A stretch of 57,044 bases of DNA from Aquipseudomonas alcaligenes NBRC 14159 (GTDB lineage: Bacteria; Pseudomonadota; Gammaproteobacteria; Pseudomonadales; Pseudomonadaceae). Position numbers and translations under genes: made by a program. Where the stretch lies: NCBI RefSeq assembly GCF_000467105.1, contig NZ_BATI01000038.1, forward strand, positions 1 to 57,044, given 5' to 3'. The notes under the pieces are model-generated. The model had not been told where the DNA came from, did not search any database, and was given only the letters and a program-made list of their open reading frames with translations. This document shows positions 46,615 to 54,755 of this stretch, in pieces (within the stretch, counting starts at the first letter, position 1; each line of letters begins with the position of its first letter).

Positions 46615-47220
46615 TCAGGCTCTTAATTGCAAAAGTTGAAGTAACTTCGAAACAACCGTTTCGACAGTCTGGATATTCGTGTCGACCTTCAGTTCGGGCT
46701 GAAGAGGCGGCTCATAGGCAGAGTCGATGCCGGTAAAATTGCTTATCAAGCCTTGACGTGCCTTGCTATATAGTCCCTTCGGATCGCGGCGCTCACATAC
46801 TTGGAGATCAGTAGCAACATAAACCTCCAGGAACCGTGACTCACTGAAAAGCCTTCGCACCAAGGCTCTATCTCTTTCATATGGTGAAATAAATGCACAG
46901 GGTACAATGAGGCCAGAGTCAGCCATCAATTTTGCTACTTCACCTGCGCGACGAATGTTCTCTCTGCGGTCAGATTCGGTCATGCCTAGGTCGCTGCATA
47001 GCCCGTGGCGCAGGTTGTCACCATCCAGTAAAAACGTTTTCATGCCCATGGAGACAAGCTGAACATCCAGCGCATTAGCGAGAGTTGACTTTCCAGAGCC
47101 AGAGAGCCCTGTGAACCAGACGCAGGCACCGTTTTGGCCCATGTTTTTGGATCGCATCTCTATGCTGACTGAGTTATCGTGCCATCTCACGTCCGACAAG
47201 GATTGCTGCTGAGTTTTCAT
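46615..47220 (-). CDS. cysC: Adenylyl-sulfate kinase (APS kinase)
   Basis: CysC phosphorylates adenylyl sulfate to PAPS, the sulfate donor for sulfotransferases. The 201-residue protein has the P-loop GLSGSGKS (38-45), the DGDNLRHGL motif, FISPYERDR, and the lid segment RDPKGLYSKARQG with FTGIDSAYEPP, all matching true APS kinases. GGGAG precedes ATG 47220. It is immediately downstream of the sulfotransferase gene (36 bp), so it should boost PAPS for that enzyme. No cysD/cysN genes are in the cargo, so APS must come from the host. Some capsule CysC homologues act in phosphoramidate synthesis instead; the rest of that pathway is not seen here. Confidence 0.92.
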   Translation of the reverse strand: MKTQQQSLSDVRWHDNSVSIEMRSKNMGQNGACVWFTGLSGSGKSTLANALDVQLVSMGMKTFLLDGDNLRHGLCSDLGMTESDRRENIRRAGEVAKLMADSGLIVPCAFISPYERDRALVRRLFSESRFLEVYVATDLQVCERRDPKGLYSKARQGLISNFTGIDSAYEPPLQPELKVDTNIQTVETVVSKLLQLLQLRA

Positions 47221-47256
47221 AATCTGGCTCCCAATGGCTAAATAGCGTCTTTCTCT

Positions 47257-48450
47257 TTACGAAACAAAGGAAATACCTCGAACCATCAGGCCAAGATTTC
47301 GATTGTCATTGGATAGCCCTATCAGTGATGGATTGCGTGGGTTTTCGATCACAACCCTTACAGTTATCGACGGGGACAACTGCTCAAAGCGCTCTATGTT
47401 GAAAATAAAGAGATTAGTGCTGCCATTTGACTTCCCAACCAGGATAGAGGATTTACCTAGAAGTGTATCGTCTAGGTAAATATGGAATCGAGTAGGTTCA
47501 TCTTGGATTTCAATCAACCAGGAAACATCAAGCATCACTGCAAACGGCCCTGATAGTGGCTCGTCAGGAGTGAAGCAGAGAACGCTTTCGCCCCCGTGAG
47601 TCCAAGAACCTTCAGCTTCTGCAGGATAGAAGCCTCTCTGGATGTACTTCCACCCGTTACCGGATGCTTTTAAGGATATCGTTTCACTCTTTTGCAGCGG
47701 GAAGCCAACCATTCGGCCCTTTTCCAGAGTTACCGAATACGAGCCAATCCAGTTCTCCAGATCGAAAAGTCGATTGATAGCACAAAACACACGACTACCT
47801 GTTGGATGCTCTAGGAAATCAGGCATCGGATGCGTTGCGGGTGCTCGAAGACCGCTTAAATCAAAGTCTGATGTGACACCCAAGAACGAGGCTACCTGCT
47901 TTGCCTGTTCGTGGTTCGATTGACCATCAAAAGACTCGTAGAGCAGGCACATAAAATTTGGTGTGCGATAGTTTTCGATGGCGTAGTTAAGCGATGTTAG
48001 CCAGTCGCAAAAAGCATGCTCCGGATCATCTACACAAACTGTGTCACCTTTTACAACATAAGAGTTCACAACTGCAATCGGGTGCCGAGTTATATGAATT
48101 TGCTTTCGCTCTAGGCCTGAAGGGTATTGATCGGTATCGTACTTGTGTAGGTTCGGACATTTTGTGCCGATGACAGGGGTGTTCTTTTTAAAAACACAGC
48201 TGAAAATGGATTTAACAATTGGGAGTAAGTCACGCTCAGCGCAAAGAATTGACTGAAATAGCCCCTCCTCAGCCTCGTGCGCAATGTGCAAACTCTCATT
48301 TCGAAATAGTAAATTTATCGGACCGAAAAGGTCGCGTGGCAAATGCTCATGTAGGAGAGAAATATCGCTGCTTTTGTTAAGCTCCGCTCCGAGCGCTGTT
48401 GTACCACTTCGAGGGCATCCAGATATATTTAACCAAGTTGTATTCTGCAT
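47257..48450 (-). CDS. PAPS-dependent sulfotransferase with C-terminal beta domain
   Basis: The 397-residue product has the 5'-phosphosulfate loop SGCPRSGTTALGAEL (PRSGTT at 13-18) and the 3'-phosphate site HITRHPIAVVNSYV (Arg122, Ser130), the two cofactor-binding signatures of sulfotransferases. Residues about 245-397 look like an all-beta domain (WTHGGESVLCFTPDEPLSGP), perhaps carbohydrate-related. It is probably cytosolic and would sulfate a lipid-linked or nascent glycan. The gene is visibly richer in A+T than its neighbours, suggesting separate acquisition. It lies 22 bp after the unknown gene and 36 bp before cysC. Confidence 0.85.
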   Translation of the reverse strand: MQNTTWLNISGCPRSGTTALGAELNKSSDISLLHEHLPRDLFGPINLLFRNESLHIAHEAEEGLFQSILCAERDLLPIVKSIFSCVFKKNTPVIGTKCPNLHKYDTDQYPSGLERKQIHITRHPIAVVNSYVVKGDTVCVDDPEHAFCDWLTSLNYAIENYRTPNFMCLLYESFDGQSNHEQAKQVASFLGVTSDFDLSGLRAPATHPMPDFLEHPTGSRVFCAINRLFDLENWIGSYSVTLEKGRMVGFPLQKSETISLKASGNGWKYIQRGFYPAEAEGSWTHGGESVLCFTPDEPLSGPFAVMLDVSWLIEIQDEPTRFHIYLDDTLLGKSSILVGKSNGSTNLFIFNIERFEQLSPSITVRVVIENPRNPSLIGLSNDNRNLGLMVRGISFVS

Positions 48451-48472
48451 TTGTGCAAGATCCCAATAAATA

Positions 48473-49087
48473 TCACGCCGACATAAATCGCCGATAAATG
48501 AACATCATCAGTCGATTCAGGCGGATCAAAGGCGCCGAAAGCAGCGGGAGGCTGACAAACACACGTTCGATCTTAGTAGATAACAGCAGCATCCCAACCT
48601 GCCCAGACTGGGCAACTGCAATTGGGCTGGAGGGGAGACTGTTGAATGACTCGTTAAGCGTTCTGGCAAAAAACGCGAGGTACATACTGGGCACCGAGAA
48701 AACAACACTTTTTGTACGCAGTGTCGGCGTCATGTAGTTGTAACGAGCCAGCTTTCGCACAAAATCGAGGCATGTCGCCTGGTCGTTCTGACCGAATTCG
48801 AACAGCACCCATTCGGCGGTCAGCGCCCTGAGCTTGGTCGCTATCTGGTTTGCATCAACCATCATCACCCCATCCGCGATGCTCCCCTTGTCGTGAAGAA
48901 AATCATCGAGGTGGTATGAGGTGTTCGCCACTGGCGCATCATCCATCAACACCTGGTCAAGGTTATAGCGATCATCCACCACGATCACCGGCGATGCCTT
49001 GCCATGCTGCAGCGTGATCCGCGAAAGTTGTTTAACGAGCTGATCAGCCGTTGCCTGGCCACCGTTTGAGACAACGTAGATTTTCAC
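48473..49087 (-). CDS. Unknown protein of the glycan cargo
   Basis: GTG 49087 overlaps the upstream stop (GTGA) and has GGAG 8 nt before it, giving 204 residues that start VKIYVVSNGGQATADQLVKQ; an in-frame opening further upstream lies inside the preceding gene. The N-terminal half has an alternating beta-alpha pattern (KIYVVSNGG, PVIVVDDRYN, GVMMVDANQ). The C-terminal part is hydrophobic and ends in a basic tail (LIRLNRLMMFIYRRFMSA). I recognise no family. Position between a glycosyltransferase-like gene and the sulfotransferase suggests a role in assembling or decorating the glycan. Confidence 0.7.
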   Translation of the reverse strand: MKIYVVSNGGQATADQLVKQLSRITLQHGKASPVIVVDDRYNLDQVLMDDAPVANTSYHLDDFLHDKGSIADGVMMVDANQIATKLRALTAEWVLFEFGQNDQATCLDFVRKLARYNYMTPTLRTKSVVFSVPSMYLAFFARTLNESFNSLPSSPIAVAQSGQVGMLLLSTKIERVFVSLPLLSAPLIRLNRLMMFIYRRFMSA

Positions 49088-50859
49088 TTGGATTTCTCCA
49101 CGTACGAACTGAAGGGAGTCGAGTTGTAGATGGCCTTTACAGCTGCAAACAAACTTTCGAAGTAAAAAACCTTGCCGTTGCCGGCGTACGCCCTGACAGC
49201 GGAAATGACGATGCCGGGCAGCGAAAGCCAGTTGTGGTGAAAATAATCTCCCAGGCATTGATAGAACCAGCTCTGATAAGGTCGCTGGTAGAGCATGTTG
49301 CGAATTTCGCTGCTGCTGGTGATCAGGGTTTGTTTAGCCGCAACAGGATCAACCAAGAACTGAAGTGAGAGCGTGTCTTGCTGAATGTTCGGCAGCTGAT
49401 CCAAGAGAACCAGCTTCTCGTAATCCGCGATGAACTTGCGCACCGACTCAATGTCGTTCTCGAAGGTAGACTGCTGGACCACCAGGTTGACCAGCTCTAC
49501 CCAGTCACGGGCGGGCATTTTCTTGGCACCAGTAGGGATGCTAAAGCCCTCGTGGCTCGCGACATACTCATTGGCGAAGGTGCGTAATTTGCTAAGCGCG
49601 AGCGCCGTAGAAACCTTGAACAGAGGTTTTTTGTTGAGGATCGAGAAATAATTCGGGCTGGTATGGCCAAGCTTCCCATTTGCCATTTCGACAGGCGAAC
49701 GCACCCCGAGCAACGCCCTAGAAGTGACAGACTGGGTAATGCCGAATGGATTAACCCGGCTCGGAACGCCAGCTTTGCCAGCGCGGAGACCCTGTTCAAT
49801 GTCTTCAAACTCAACCCAGAACAAGGCCTCATCCAAGGGGAAGGCGTTCCAGACTTCTTTACGGCACACATAGAGGCTGCCTGTGGGGTAGCTCATGTCT
49901 TTGGTGAAACGCATTGGGCTGGCGAAACAGAAGCCCGTGCGCTCGATTTCGGTGAAGATCGAAGGGGCGATGCTCACAGCAGCGCTGGAGGTGCGATGCA
50001 AGCCCTGTAGGCCCTGTGCAATTTCGCCCATCGCCAGGCCGTAATCCGAGTAGCGACGAGGGTGCATGGATACTCGGTTATCAAAGAACATGCTTTGCAG
50101 GGTCATCAACGGATAGCGCGGGCCAAAGCGGCGCACCATTTCACCGAAGTGCTTAGGCAGGAAAACCCGGTCGTGGAGGATCACCAGGTTGTTGTACTTA
50201 GCCTCAATCGCCAGGCGATTTTTTTTCTTGCAGATTTGTACCGGCGGTGCGGTGATGTCCTCACCGACGATTCGGACCTGATCGAAGTAGGCGAAGTTTT
50301 TCCCCGGACTCCCGCACAGGATGATTTCCTTGTTGGGGATGTCGATCTCCAGAATGCGCTTGACCACGGCATTGAGCACCGTGGCATCTTCAGGCCCTAC
50401 CGGAATGCCGAAGGTCCAGCTATCGAGATCGTCATCGCCCTCGGCCGGCAGCTTGGCTACTTTTTCGTAGGTGACCACTGTAGGCGTGCGGGACACAGCA
50501 ACAAGCCCGGCGCAGAAGTAATCCCTGTCGAGGTAGCAAGCCACTGCGGTGTCTTCGATCACCGTCAGCTTTTGACCAACCGACAAGAAGTGAGCAGCAT
50601 CCCAGAGCAGCAAGGGCGCAAGCGGGGAGTCGCTCTGGATGCCGAAGAAACAGTATGACCCTTCCCCAAACATGCTGATCGGGCGCACGGCGGCGTGCAG
50701 ATTTTTGATCACTTCACCGGACTTGGTATTGCTGCTGCCTCGGAAGGTAACTAGGTTCGAGCATTCGTGCGGCAGCTGAAGATCGACCGGGAGCTCAGAG
50801 AGCTTGCGGGTCGAGAGATAGCCGAGAGATTTGTGATGCTTGAGGAGGGTCGTTTTCAT
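49084..50859 (-). CDS. Large glycosyltransferase-like protein
   Basis: The 591-residue product has an N-terminal region of about 165 residues with no clear family. A central GT-A-like region follows (about 170-380): KEIILCGSPGKNFAYFDQVR, ICKKKNRLAIEAKYNNLVIL, a probable acidic site HDRVFLP, and a late EFEDIEQGLRA that resembles the catalytic ED pair of inverting family 2 enzymes. A helical C-terminal part (about 400-591) is unassigned. It is coupled to the next gene by a 4-nt GTGA overlap and lies 3 bp after the cupin gene. Donor and acceptor sugars cannot be told from sequence. Confidence 0.68.
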   Translation of the reverse strand: MKTTLLKHHKSLGYLSTRKLSELPVDLQLPHECSNLVTFRGSSNTKSGEVIKNLHAAVRPISMFGEGSYCFFGIQSDSPLAPLLLWDAAHFLSVGQKLTVIEDTAVACYLDRDYFCAGLVAVSRTPTVVTYEKVAKLPAEGDDDLDSWTFGIPVGPEDATVLNAVVKRILEIDIPNKEIILCGSPGKNFAYFDQVRIVGEDITAPPVQICKKKNRLAIEAKYNNLVILHDRVFLPKHFGEMVRRFGPRYPLMTLQSMFFDNRVSMHPRRYSDYGLAMGEIAQGLQGLHRTSSAAVSIAPSIFTEIERTGFCFASPMRFTKDMSYPTGSLYVCRKEVWNAFPLDEALFWVEFEDIEQGLRAGKAGVPSRVNPFGITQSVTSRALLGVRSPVEMANGKLGHTSPNYFSILNKKPLFKVSTALALSKLRTFANEYVASHEGFSIPTGAKKMPARDWVELVNLVVQQSTFENDIESVRKFIADYEKLVLLDQLPNIQQDTLSLQFLVDPVAAKQTLITSSSEIRNMLYQRPYQSWFYQCLGDYFHHNWLSLPGIVISAVRAYAGNGKVFYFESLFAAVKAIYNSTPFSSYVEKSK

Positions 50860-50862
50860 CGG

Positions 50863-51189
50863 TTATTCGCCAACAACATACTTATCGTCAAGAGCACCAG
50901 GCACCTTCACCACAACAGTTGTGGCATCGGTGATGGCCTCGAAAGCAGTAATGTCCCCTGGTTCGAGGACGATAATGTCGCCCTCACACCAGGTCTGGCC
51001 GCGCATGGAAACGCTGCCGGACAAGACCAGCGTTATTTCAGTTGCGATCTTGTGGTAATGGGCAGCTTCGCTGTCGCCAGCCTTGTAGGCTTTGACGCCA
51101 ACCTCGCAGGCTTCGGTGCTGAAGGCGGTCGGCTTGAAGCCGCCGACAAACCAGCCTTTGACCATATCGCCCAGCTTGGCAGAATTCAT
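50863..51189 (-). CDS. Small cupin-domain protein
   Basis: The 108-residue protein is a single beta-barrel with cupin motif 1 (AAHYHKIATEITLVLSG, metal ligands His, His, Glu) and motif 2 (GDIIVLEPGDITAFEAITDA). The second motif lacks the usual histidine, having Phe-Glu instead. Such stand-alone cupins in glycan clusters may be sugar isomerases or epimerases, or binding proteins. It overlaps the upstream nucleotidyltransferase-like gene by 4 nt. Confidence 0.8.
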   Translation of the reverse strand: MNSAKLGDMVKGWFVGGFKPTAFSTEACEVGVKAYKAGDSEAAHYHKIATEITLVLSGSVSMRGQTWCEGDIIVLEPGDITAFEAITDATTVVVKVPGALDDKYVVGE

Positions 51190-51923
51190 ACGCGGCTCTC
51201 CTGTGTTTCATAGGCGTGGATTTGAGACTGGTTTTTGAGCGGCCGGTACTGGTTTGGCTCAACGCGATAGGAGCCGATTTTCTTGTTAAGAAGGATCAGT
51301 TCATTGAGCGCCGGCGCGATGTAGAAGGAGTCGTTGACCTTGGCATCCTTGCGGATCATGTTCTTAACCGCCTCAACGAACATTGCACCGCTCTTGAACC
51401 AGTACATGCCGACTACAGCGTGTGGGCTGATCGGATTTTTCTCGGCTGCCTCTACAACATCGCCTGCATCAGTGAGACGAACGAAGGCGTATCGCGGGTG
51501 TAGCGACTTGAAAATAACGACTCCAGCGTCCCGGCCCTGAGTGCGGAATTGGTTGACGATAGTCTCAAATGAAACATCCAAGATCTCGTTGGCACCGAGG
51601 ATTACCAGTTCGCAATCTGTGTCGATAATTGCGCTGGAGAGCAGCGCTGTACAGGCAGCGCCTTTGGTGGCGTCATGAACTGGATGCGCAACCGCTGCAG
51701 GGTGCATCTGCGCAACCATGTTGCGCAGGTGATACTTGTTCATGTCTGCATGGGGCAACATGCAGATAATTTTGGAGGGGTTGAGGTTGGCGCATTTGTC
51801 CACGAGCGACTGGATGAGCGGAGTACCATCGAACTCGCTCAAATAACGCGGAAATTCGCCCTCAGGACGAGATTCGTCGACCTTGGATCCAGCCAGGATG
51901 ATGATGTTTCGGGTCGCGTTCAC
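51186..51923 (-). CDS. Nucleotidyltransferase-like protein with an altered nucleotide-binding motif
   Basis: The 245-residue protein has the fold pattern of sugar-phosphate nucleotidyltransferases (TPLIQSLVDKCANLNPSKII, then ELVILGANEILDVSFE). The glycine-rich start is unusual: IILAGSKVDESRPEGEFPRY in place of the GxGxR...PK signature kept by the other family member at 53218-53979. NDSFYIAPALNELI near the C-terminus matches NGEFYVAPAYNEII there, so the two are probably duplicated and diverged. It may be a regulator or act on a different substrate. It overlaps its neighbours by 4 nt on each side. Confidence 0.75.
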   Translation of the reverse strand: MNATRNIIILAGSKVDESRPEGEFPRYLSEFDGTPLIQSLVDKCANLNPSKIICMLPHADMNKYHLRNMVAQMHPAAVAHPVHDATKGAACTALLSSAIIDTDCELVILGANEILDVSFETIVNQFRTQGRDAGVVIFKSLHPRYAFVRLTDAGDVVEAAEKNPISPHAVVGMYWFKSGAMFVEAVKNMIRKDAKVNDSFYIAPALNELILLNKKIGSYRVEPNQYRPLKNQSQIHAYETQESRV

Positions 51924-52567
51924 TGGGCGATCTCCTTAGCGGCCTGCTGGGCGTTGATTTCGGCGATCTTGTTGAGAATGTTGTCGAGGTTGACATCAGA
52001 TGTCTCCGCGACTTCTAGGACGTGGGCACCCGAAGCGCGGGCAGCACGAATGCCGTTCTCGTTGTCTTCGACAATCAGGCATTGGTGGGGCAGCAGGCCG
52101 AGATCCTGAATGGCCTTGATGTAGATATCCGGCGAGGGCTTGCCTTTGGCAACATCTTGGTTGGATAGCTTCAGATCCAGGTACTTATCCAGGCACGATT
52201 TCTCCATCATGACTTCAACCGTATTGCGGATGGAGTTGGAGGCCACGGCCAGCTTGTAGCCCTGGTTTTTCAGGGAGGACAGCGCGTACTGATGAACGAA
52301 AGTGGGCTTGCATTGGGCGTATACGATTTCCATCGTGTAGGACTGCTTCATCTCGTTGATGAAGGGGTGCAGTGCTTTCGGGAGGCCGTGCTCAACGCTC
52401 AGCATTTCCAGCTTGTGAGAAGTCGGCAAGCCGTCATAACTGGTCAGATGGTCATGGCGGCTGATGTTGTAGCCAAACAGATTCAGTGCCTTGTTCAGGG
52501 CGTCGTAGTGCCAGTCTTTGGCTTCGATTAGGACGCCATCCATATCGAAAATAACAGCTTTAATCAT
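51920..52567 (-). CDS. HAD-superfamily phosphatase (subfamily IA)
   Basis: The 215-residue product has motif I FDMDGVLIEAKDWHY (nucleophile Asp8, acid/base Asp10), motif II (VASNS), the lysine motif KGKPSPDIYI and motif IV IVEDNENGI. A helical cap sits between motifs I and II. It is likely to remove or transfer phosphate on a sugar or polyol phosphate precursor. It overlaps both neighbours by a few bases, so it is cotranscribed with the nucleotidyltransferase pair. Confidence 0.88.
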   Translation of the reverse strand: MIKAVIFDMDGVLIEAKDWHYDALNKALNLFGYNISRHDHLTSYDGLPTSHKLEMLSVEHGLPKALHPFINEMKQSYTMEIVYAQCKPTFVHQYALSSLKNQGYKLAVASNSIRNTVEVMMEKSCLDKYLDLKLSNQDVAKGKPSPDIYIKAIQDLGLLPHQCLIVEDNENGIRAARASGAHVLEVAETSDVNLDNILNKIAEINAQQAAKEIAQ

Positions 52568-53216
52568 CGTTTAATCCCTTACGAATGGCCGCTTTACGAG
52601 CCTTATTGAAAAACGCATGAGCCTGCTCTGGCCTGTCGGTGCAAAGCGTAAGCCCAGGTAGATCATTGAGCAGACGTAGGGAATCCCAAGCGTGGGTAAC
52701 ATCGCGGCCATGCAGCTCAGGTGAAACCACGCAGACCTTTTTCCCTTGGTTCAGGTGCTTTACGATTTCACGATTTGGGTGGTAACCCGACTCAAAATGA
52801 TCAAGCCAGACACCGGCGCACGGCTCCAACCACGCTGGCGAGGGCTCTACATCACTGTATCGCGTGTAGGTACTGACGCCCTCAGCGAGATAGCTGCGCA
52901 TGTCCGGCACTGCCATGTCGAAAACAAACCAGTTGGTATGGCCACGCTCGGTGAACTTGGCTGCAATAGCCTTGGCCAGGCCGTCTGCCTTGATGTTGAT
53001 CGCAAGCGGCAAATTCCGATCCCCCATGATGTCCAGAAGGTCATCCAGGGTCATTTCATCGCCTGCAGGCATGTCATGGGAGATTAGAAGGCGCCCAGCG
53101 CAGTCGCGAACATCGGTTTCAGTACCAAACCCCAAGTCGAATGAACGATGGAAAGCGATAGGCTGATTCCGTTCATGCAGTTCAAGCCAGTAGCCTCGAT
53201 GGCTAATGATTTCCAT
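52560..53216 (-). CDS. Glycerophosphodiester phosphodiesterase-like protein
   Basis: ATG 53216, one base after the upstream stop and preceded by GGAAGG, gives 218 residues; a longer opening runs back into the preceding gene. It is a TIM-barrel protein with GDPD-type motifs ISHRGYW (His-Arg), FGTETDVRDC (Glu-x-Asp) and LISHDMP (His), the residues that bind metal and phosphate in this family. No signal peptide is seen, so it acts in the cytosol. In glycan clusters such proteins may process phosphodiester-linked precursors. The substrate is unknown. Confidence 0.82.
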   Translation of the reverse strand: MEIISHRGYWLELHERNQPIAFHRSFDLGFGTETDVRDCAGRLLISHDMPAGDEMTLDDLLDIMGDRNLPLAINIKADGLAKAIAAKFTERGHTNWFVFDMAVPDMRSYLAEGVSTYTRYSDVEPSPAWLEPCAGVWLDHFESGYHPNREIVKHLNQGKKVCVVSPELHGRDVTHAWDSLRLLNDLPGLTLCTDRPEQAHAFFNKARKAAIRKGLNDD

Positions 53217-53217
53217 A

Positions 53218-53979
53218 TCAGCAAACCTTCCCAGCAGTTGCCTGCAGGCTGATAGGTTGAGCGAGGAAGTAATCGAGGTCTGCCGGGATGCCAAGGCCGT
53301 ACATGCCCTGGCCTTCGGAGCCTACGGTGTAGTGGATGATCCTGGCGCCTTTCTCGATGATCTCGTTATAGGCTGGAGCGACATAGAATTCGCCGTTGAC
53401 GCGCAGATCCTTCTGGAACATCTGCTCGATGGCCTCGATCAGCTGATGACCGCTGCGGAAGTTGTAAATACCCACGGTTGCCTCGTCGGAAATAACCTCT
53501 TTCTCGACTACGCGGTTGATCGTGCCCATTTCATTGAAGCCAACGAAGGACCACTTAGGATCGTCAGCCTTCATGGTCATAATGATGCCGTCAGCAGCTG
53601 CGTTATCCATCGCGGCTAGGTAATCGTCGATATCCAGGTCAACATACTGATCGCTGTTGGCGATCATTACCGGGTGCTCGTTGTCTATCAGGGCCTTGGC
53701 TGCATGAACGGTGCAGGCTGCGCCATCGGTCACGCCGTTGAGTTCTACGATCTCGCAACCCGGCGCCCAAGTGCTGAGTTTTTCGCGCAAACCATAAGTT
53801 GCAACATGCGCGGCCTGGCAGATAAAGATGAATTTGTGGTCACGTTGGGGGGTGAGGTTGTCGATCACAACCTTGATCATCGGCACGCCATGCACAGGGA
53901 TGAGCGGCTTGGGATCTTTGTAGCCTGCTACTGCGAAACGGCTGCCGGCGCCAGCCATAGGTACGATAATTTGGAGCAT
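53218..53979 (-). CDS. Sugar- or polyol-phosphate nucleotidyltransferase
   Basis: The 253-residue protein starts MLQIIVPMAGAGSRFAVAGY, with the nucleotide-binding signature GAGSRF and KPLIPVHGVPMI, and later MIANSDQYVDLDI (metal-binding Asp). AGAGGTGAC lies before ATG 53979. It should activate a sugar-, glycerol- or other phosphate with an NTP for transfer to the glycan. It follows the exporter ATPase after 71 bp and heads the precursor-synthesis genes. Confidence 0.87.
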   Translation of the reverse strand: MLQIIVPMAGAGSRFAVAGYKDPKPLIPVHGVPMIKVVIDNLTPQRDHKFIFICQAAHVATYGLREKLSTWAPGCEIVELNGVTDGAACTVHAAKALIDNEHPVMIANSDQYVDLDIDDYLAAMDNAAADGIIMTMKADDPKWSFVGFNEMGTINRVVEKEVISDEATVGIYNFRSGHQLIEAIEQMFQKDLRVNGEFYVAPAYNEIIEKGARIIHYTVGSEGQGMYGLGIPADLDYFLAQPISLQATAGKVC

Positions 53980-54050
53980 AGAGTCACCTCTAGTTGGTCT
54001 ATGTGTTTGCCTGATGGCGTGTCTGTGTCGCGTTCGTCGATTACTGAGCG

Positions 54051-54755
54051 CTAGAAGCAGCCCTCATCGATAGCGCGCCCCTTTTCAAGATGCAGGAACC
54101 GCTGGCAGAACCGCTGACCCTGCTCTTTTGAATGGGTCACCAGAATCAAAGCCATACCGTCTTCCTGCATATGGCGAATGCGCTGATAGCACTTGTCTTG
54201 GAAATCTTGGTCACCTACCGCCAGAACCTCATCAGCCAGCAGTATCTGCGGCTCAACATGTACGGCCACAGAGAAGCCCAGGCGCATGTACATGCCTGAC
54301 GAGTAGTTTTTGACGGGCGTATCAATGAAGTCTCCAAGCCCGGAGAAATCAGCGATGTCGTTGAAACGAGCGCGGGTTTCTTTGTTTCTCAGCCCATAGA
54401 GGCTGGCATTCAAGTAGATATTTTCCTCTCCGGTCAGCTCCGGGTGGAAGCCGACCCCAAGCTCGATCAAAGGTGCCACTCGACCGAAAGACTGAACCGA
54501 ACCGCTGCTCGGCAGGAGAATTCCGCTGACCAGCTGGAGTAGCGTGCTTTTCCCTGAGCCGTTGTGGCCGATAAGCGAAAGAGATTCGCCCTTGCATAGG
54601 GTGAAGGAGACATCGTTTACGGCGCGGAGTGTTTCGATGCGCTCCTGGAAGCGCGGATTAAATAGCCCGGCAAGCTTGTGTTTCATGCCGCCGTGGTTGT
54701 GACGGATGGTGAAGTCTTTGACTAGGCTTTCGACCTTGAGGATGACCTTGCTCAT
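54051..54755 (-). CDS. wzt: Polysaccharide ABC exporter, ATP-binding subunit (short Wzt/KpsT type)
   Basis: The 234-residue ATPase has Walker A GHNGSGKST, the signature YSSGMYMRLGFSVA and Walker B ILLADEVLAVGD, the form typical of polysaccharide exporters. It lacks the C-terminal carbohydrate-binding domain of Wzt proteins that recognise a chain-end cap, so export should not depend on such a cap. The start overlaps the permease stop by 4 nt (ATGA). Confidence 0.93.
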   Translation of the reverse strand: MSKVILKVESLVKDFTIRHNHGGMKHKLAGLFNPRFQERIETLRAVNDVSFTLCKGESLSLIGHNGSGKSTLLQLVSGILLPSSGSVQSFGRVAPLIELGVGFHPELTGEENIYLNASLYGLRNKETRARFNDIADFSGLGDFIDTPVKNYSSGMYMRLGFSVAVHVEPQILLADEVLAVGDQDFQDKCYQRIRHMQEDGMALILVTHSKEQGQRFCQRFLHLEKGRAIDEGCF

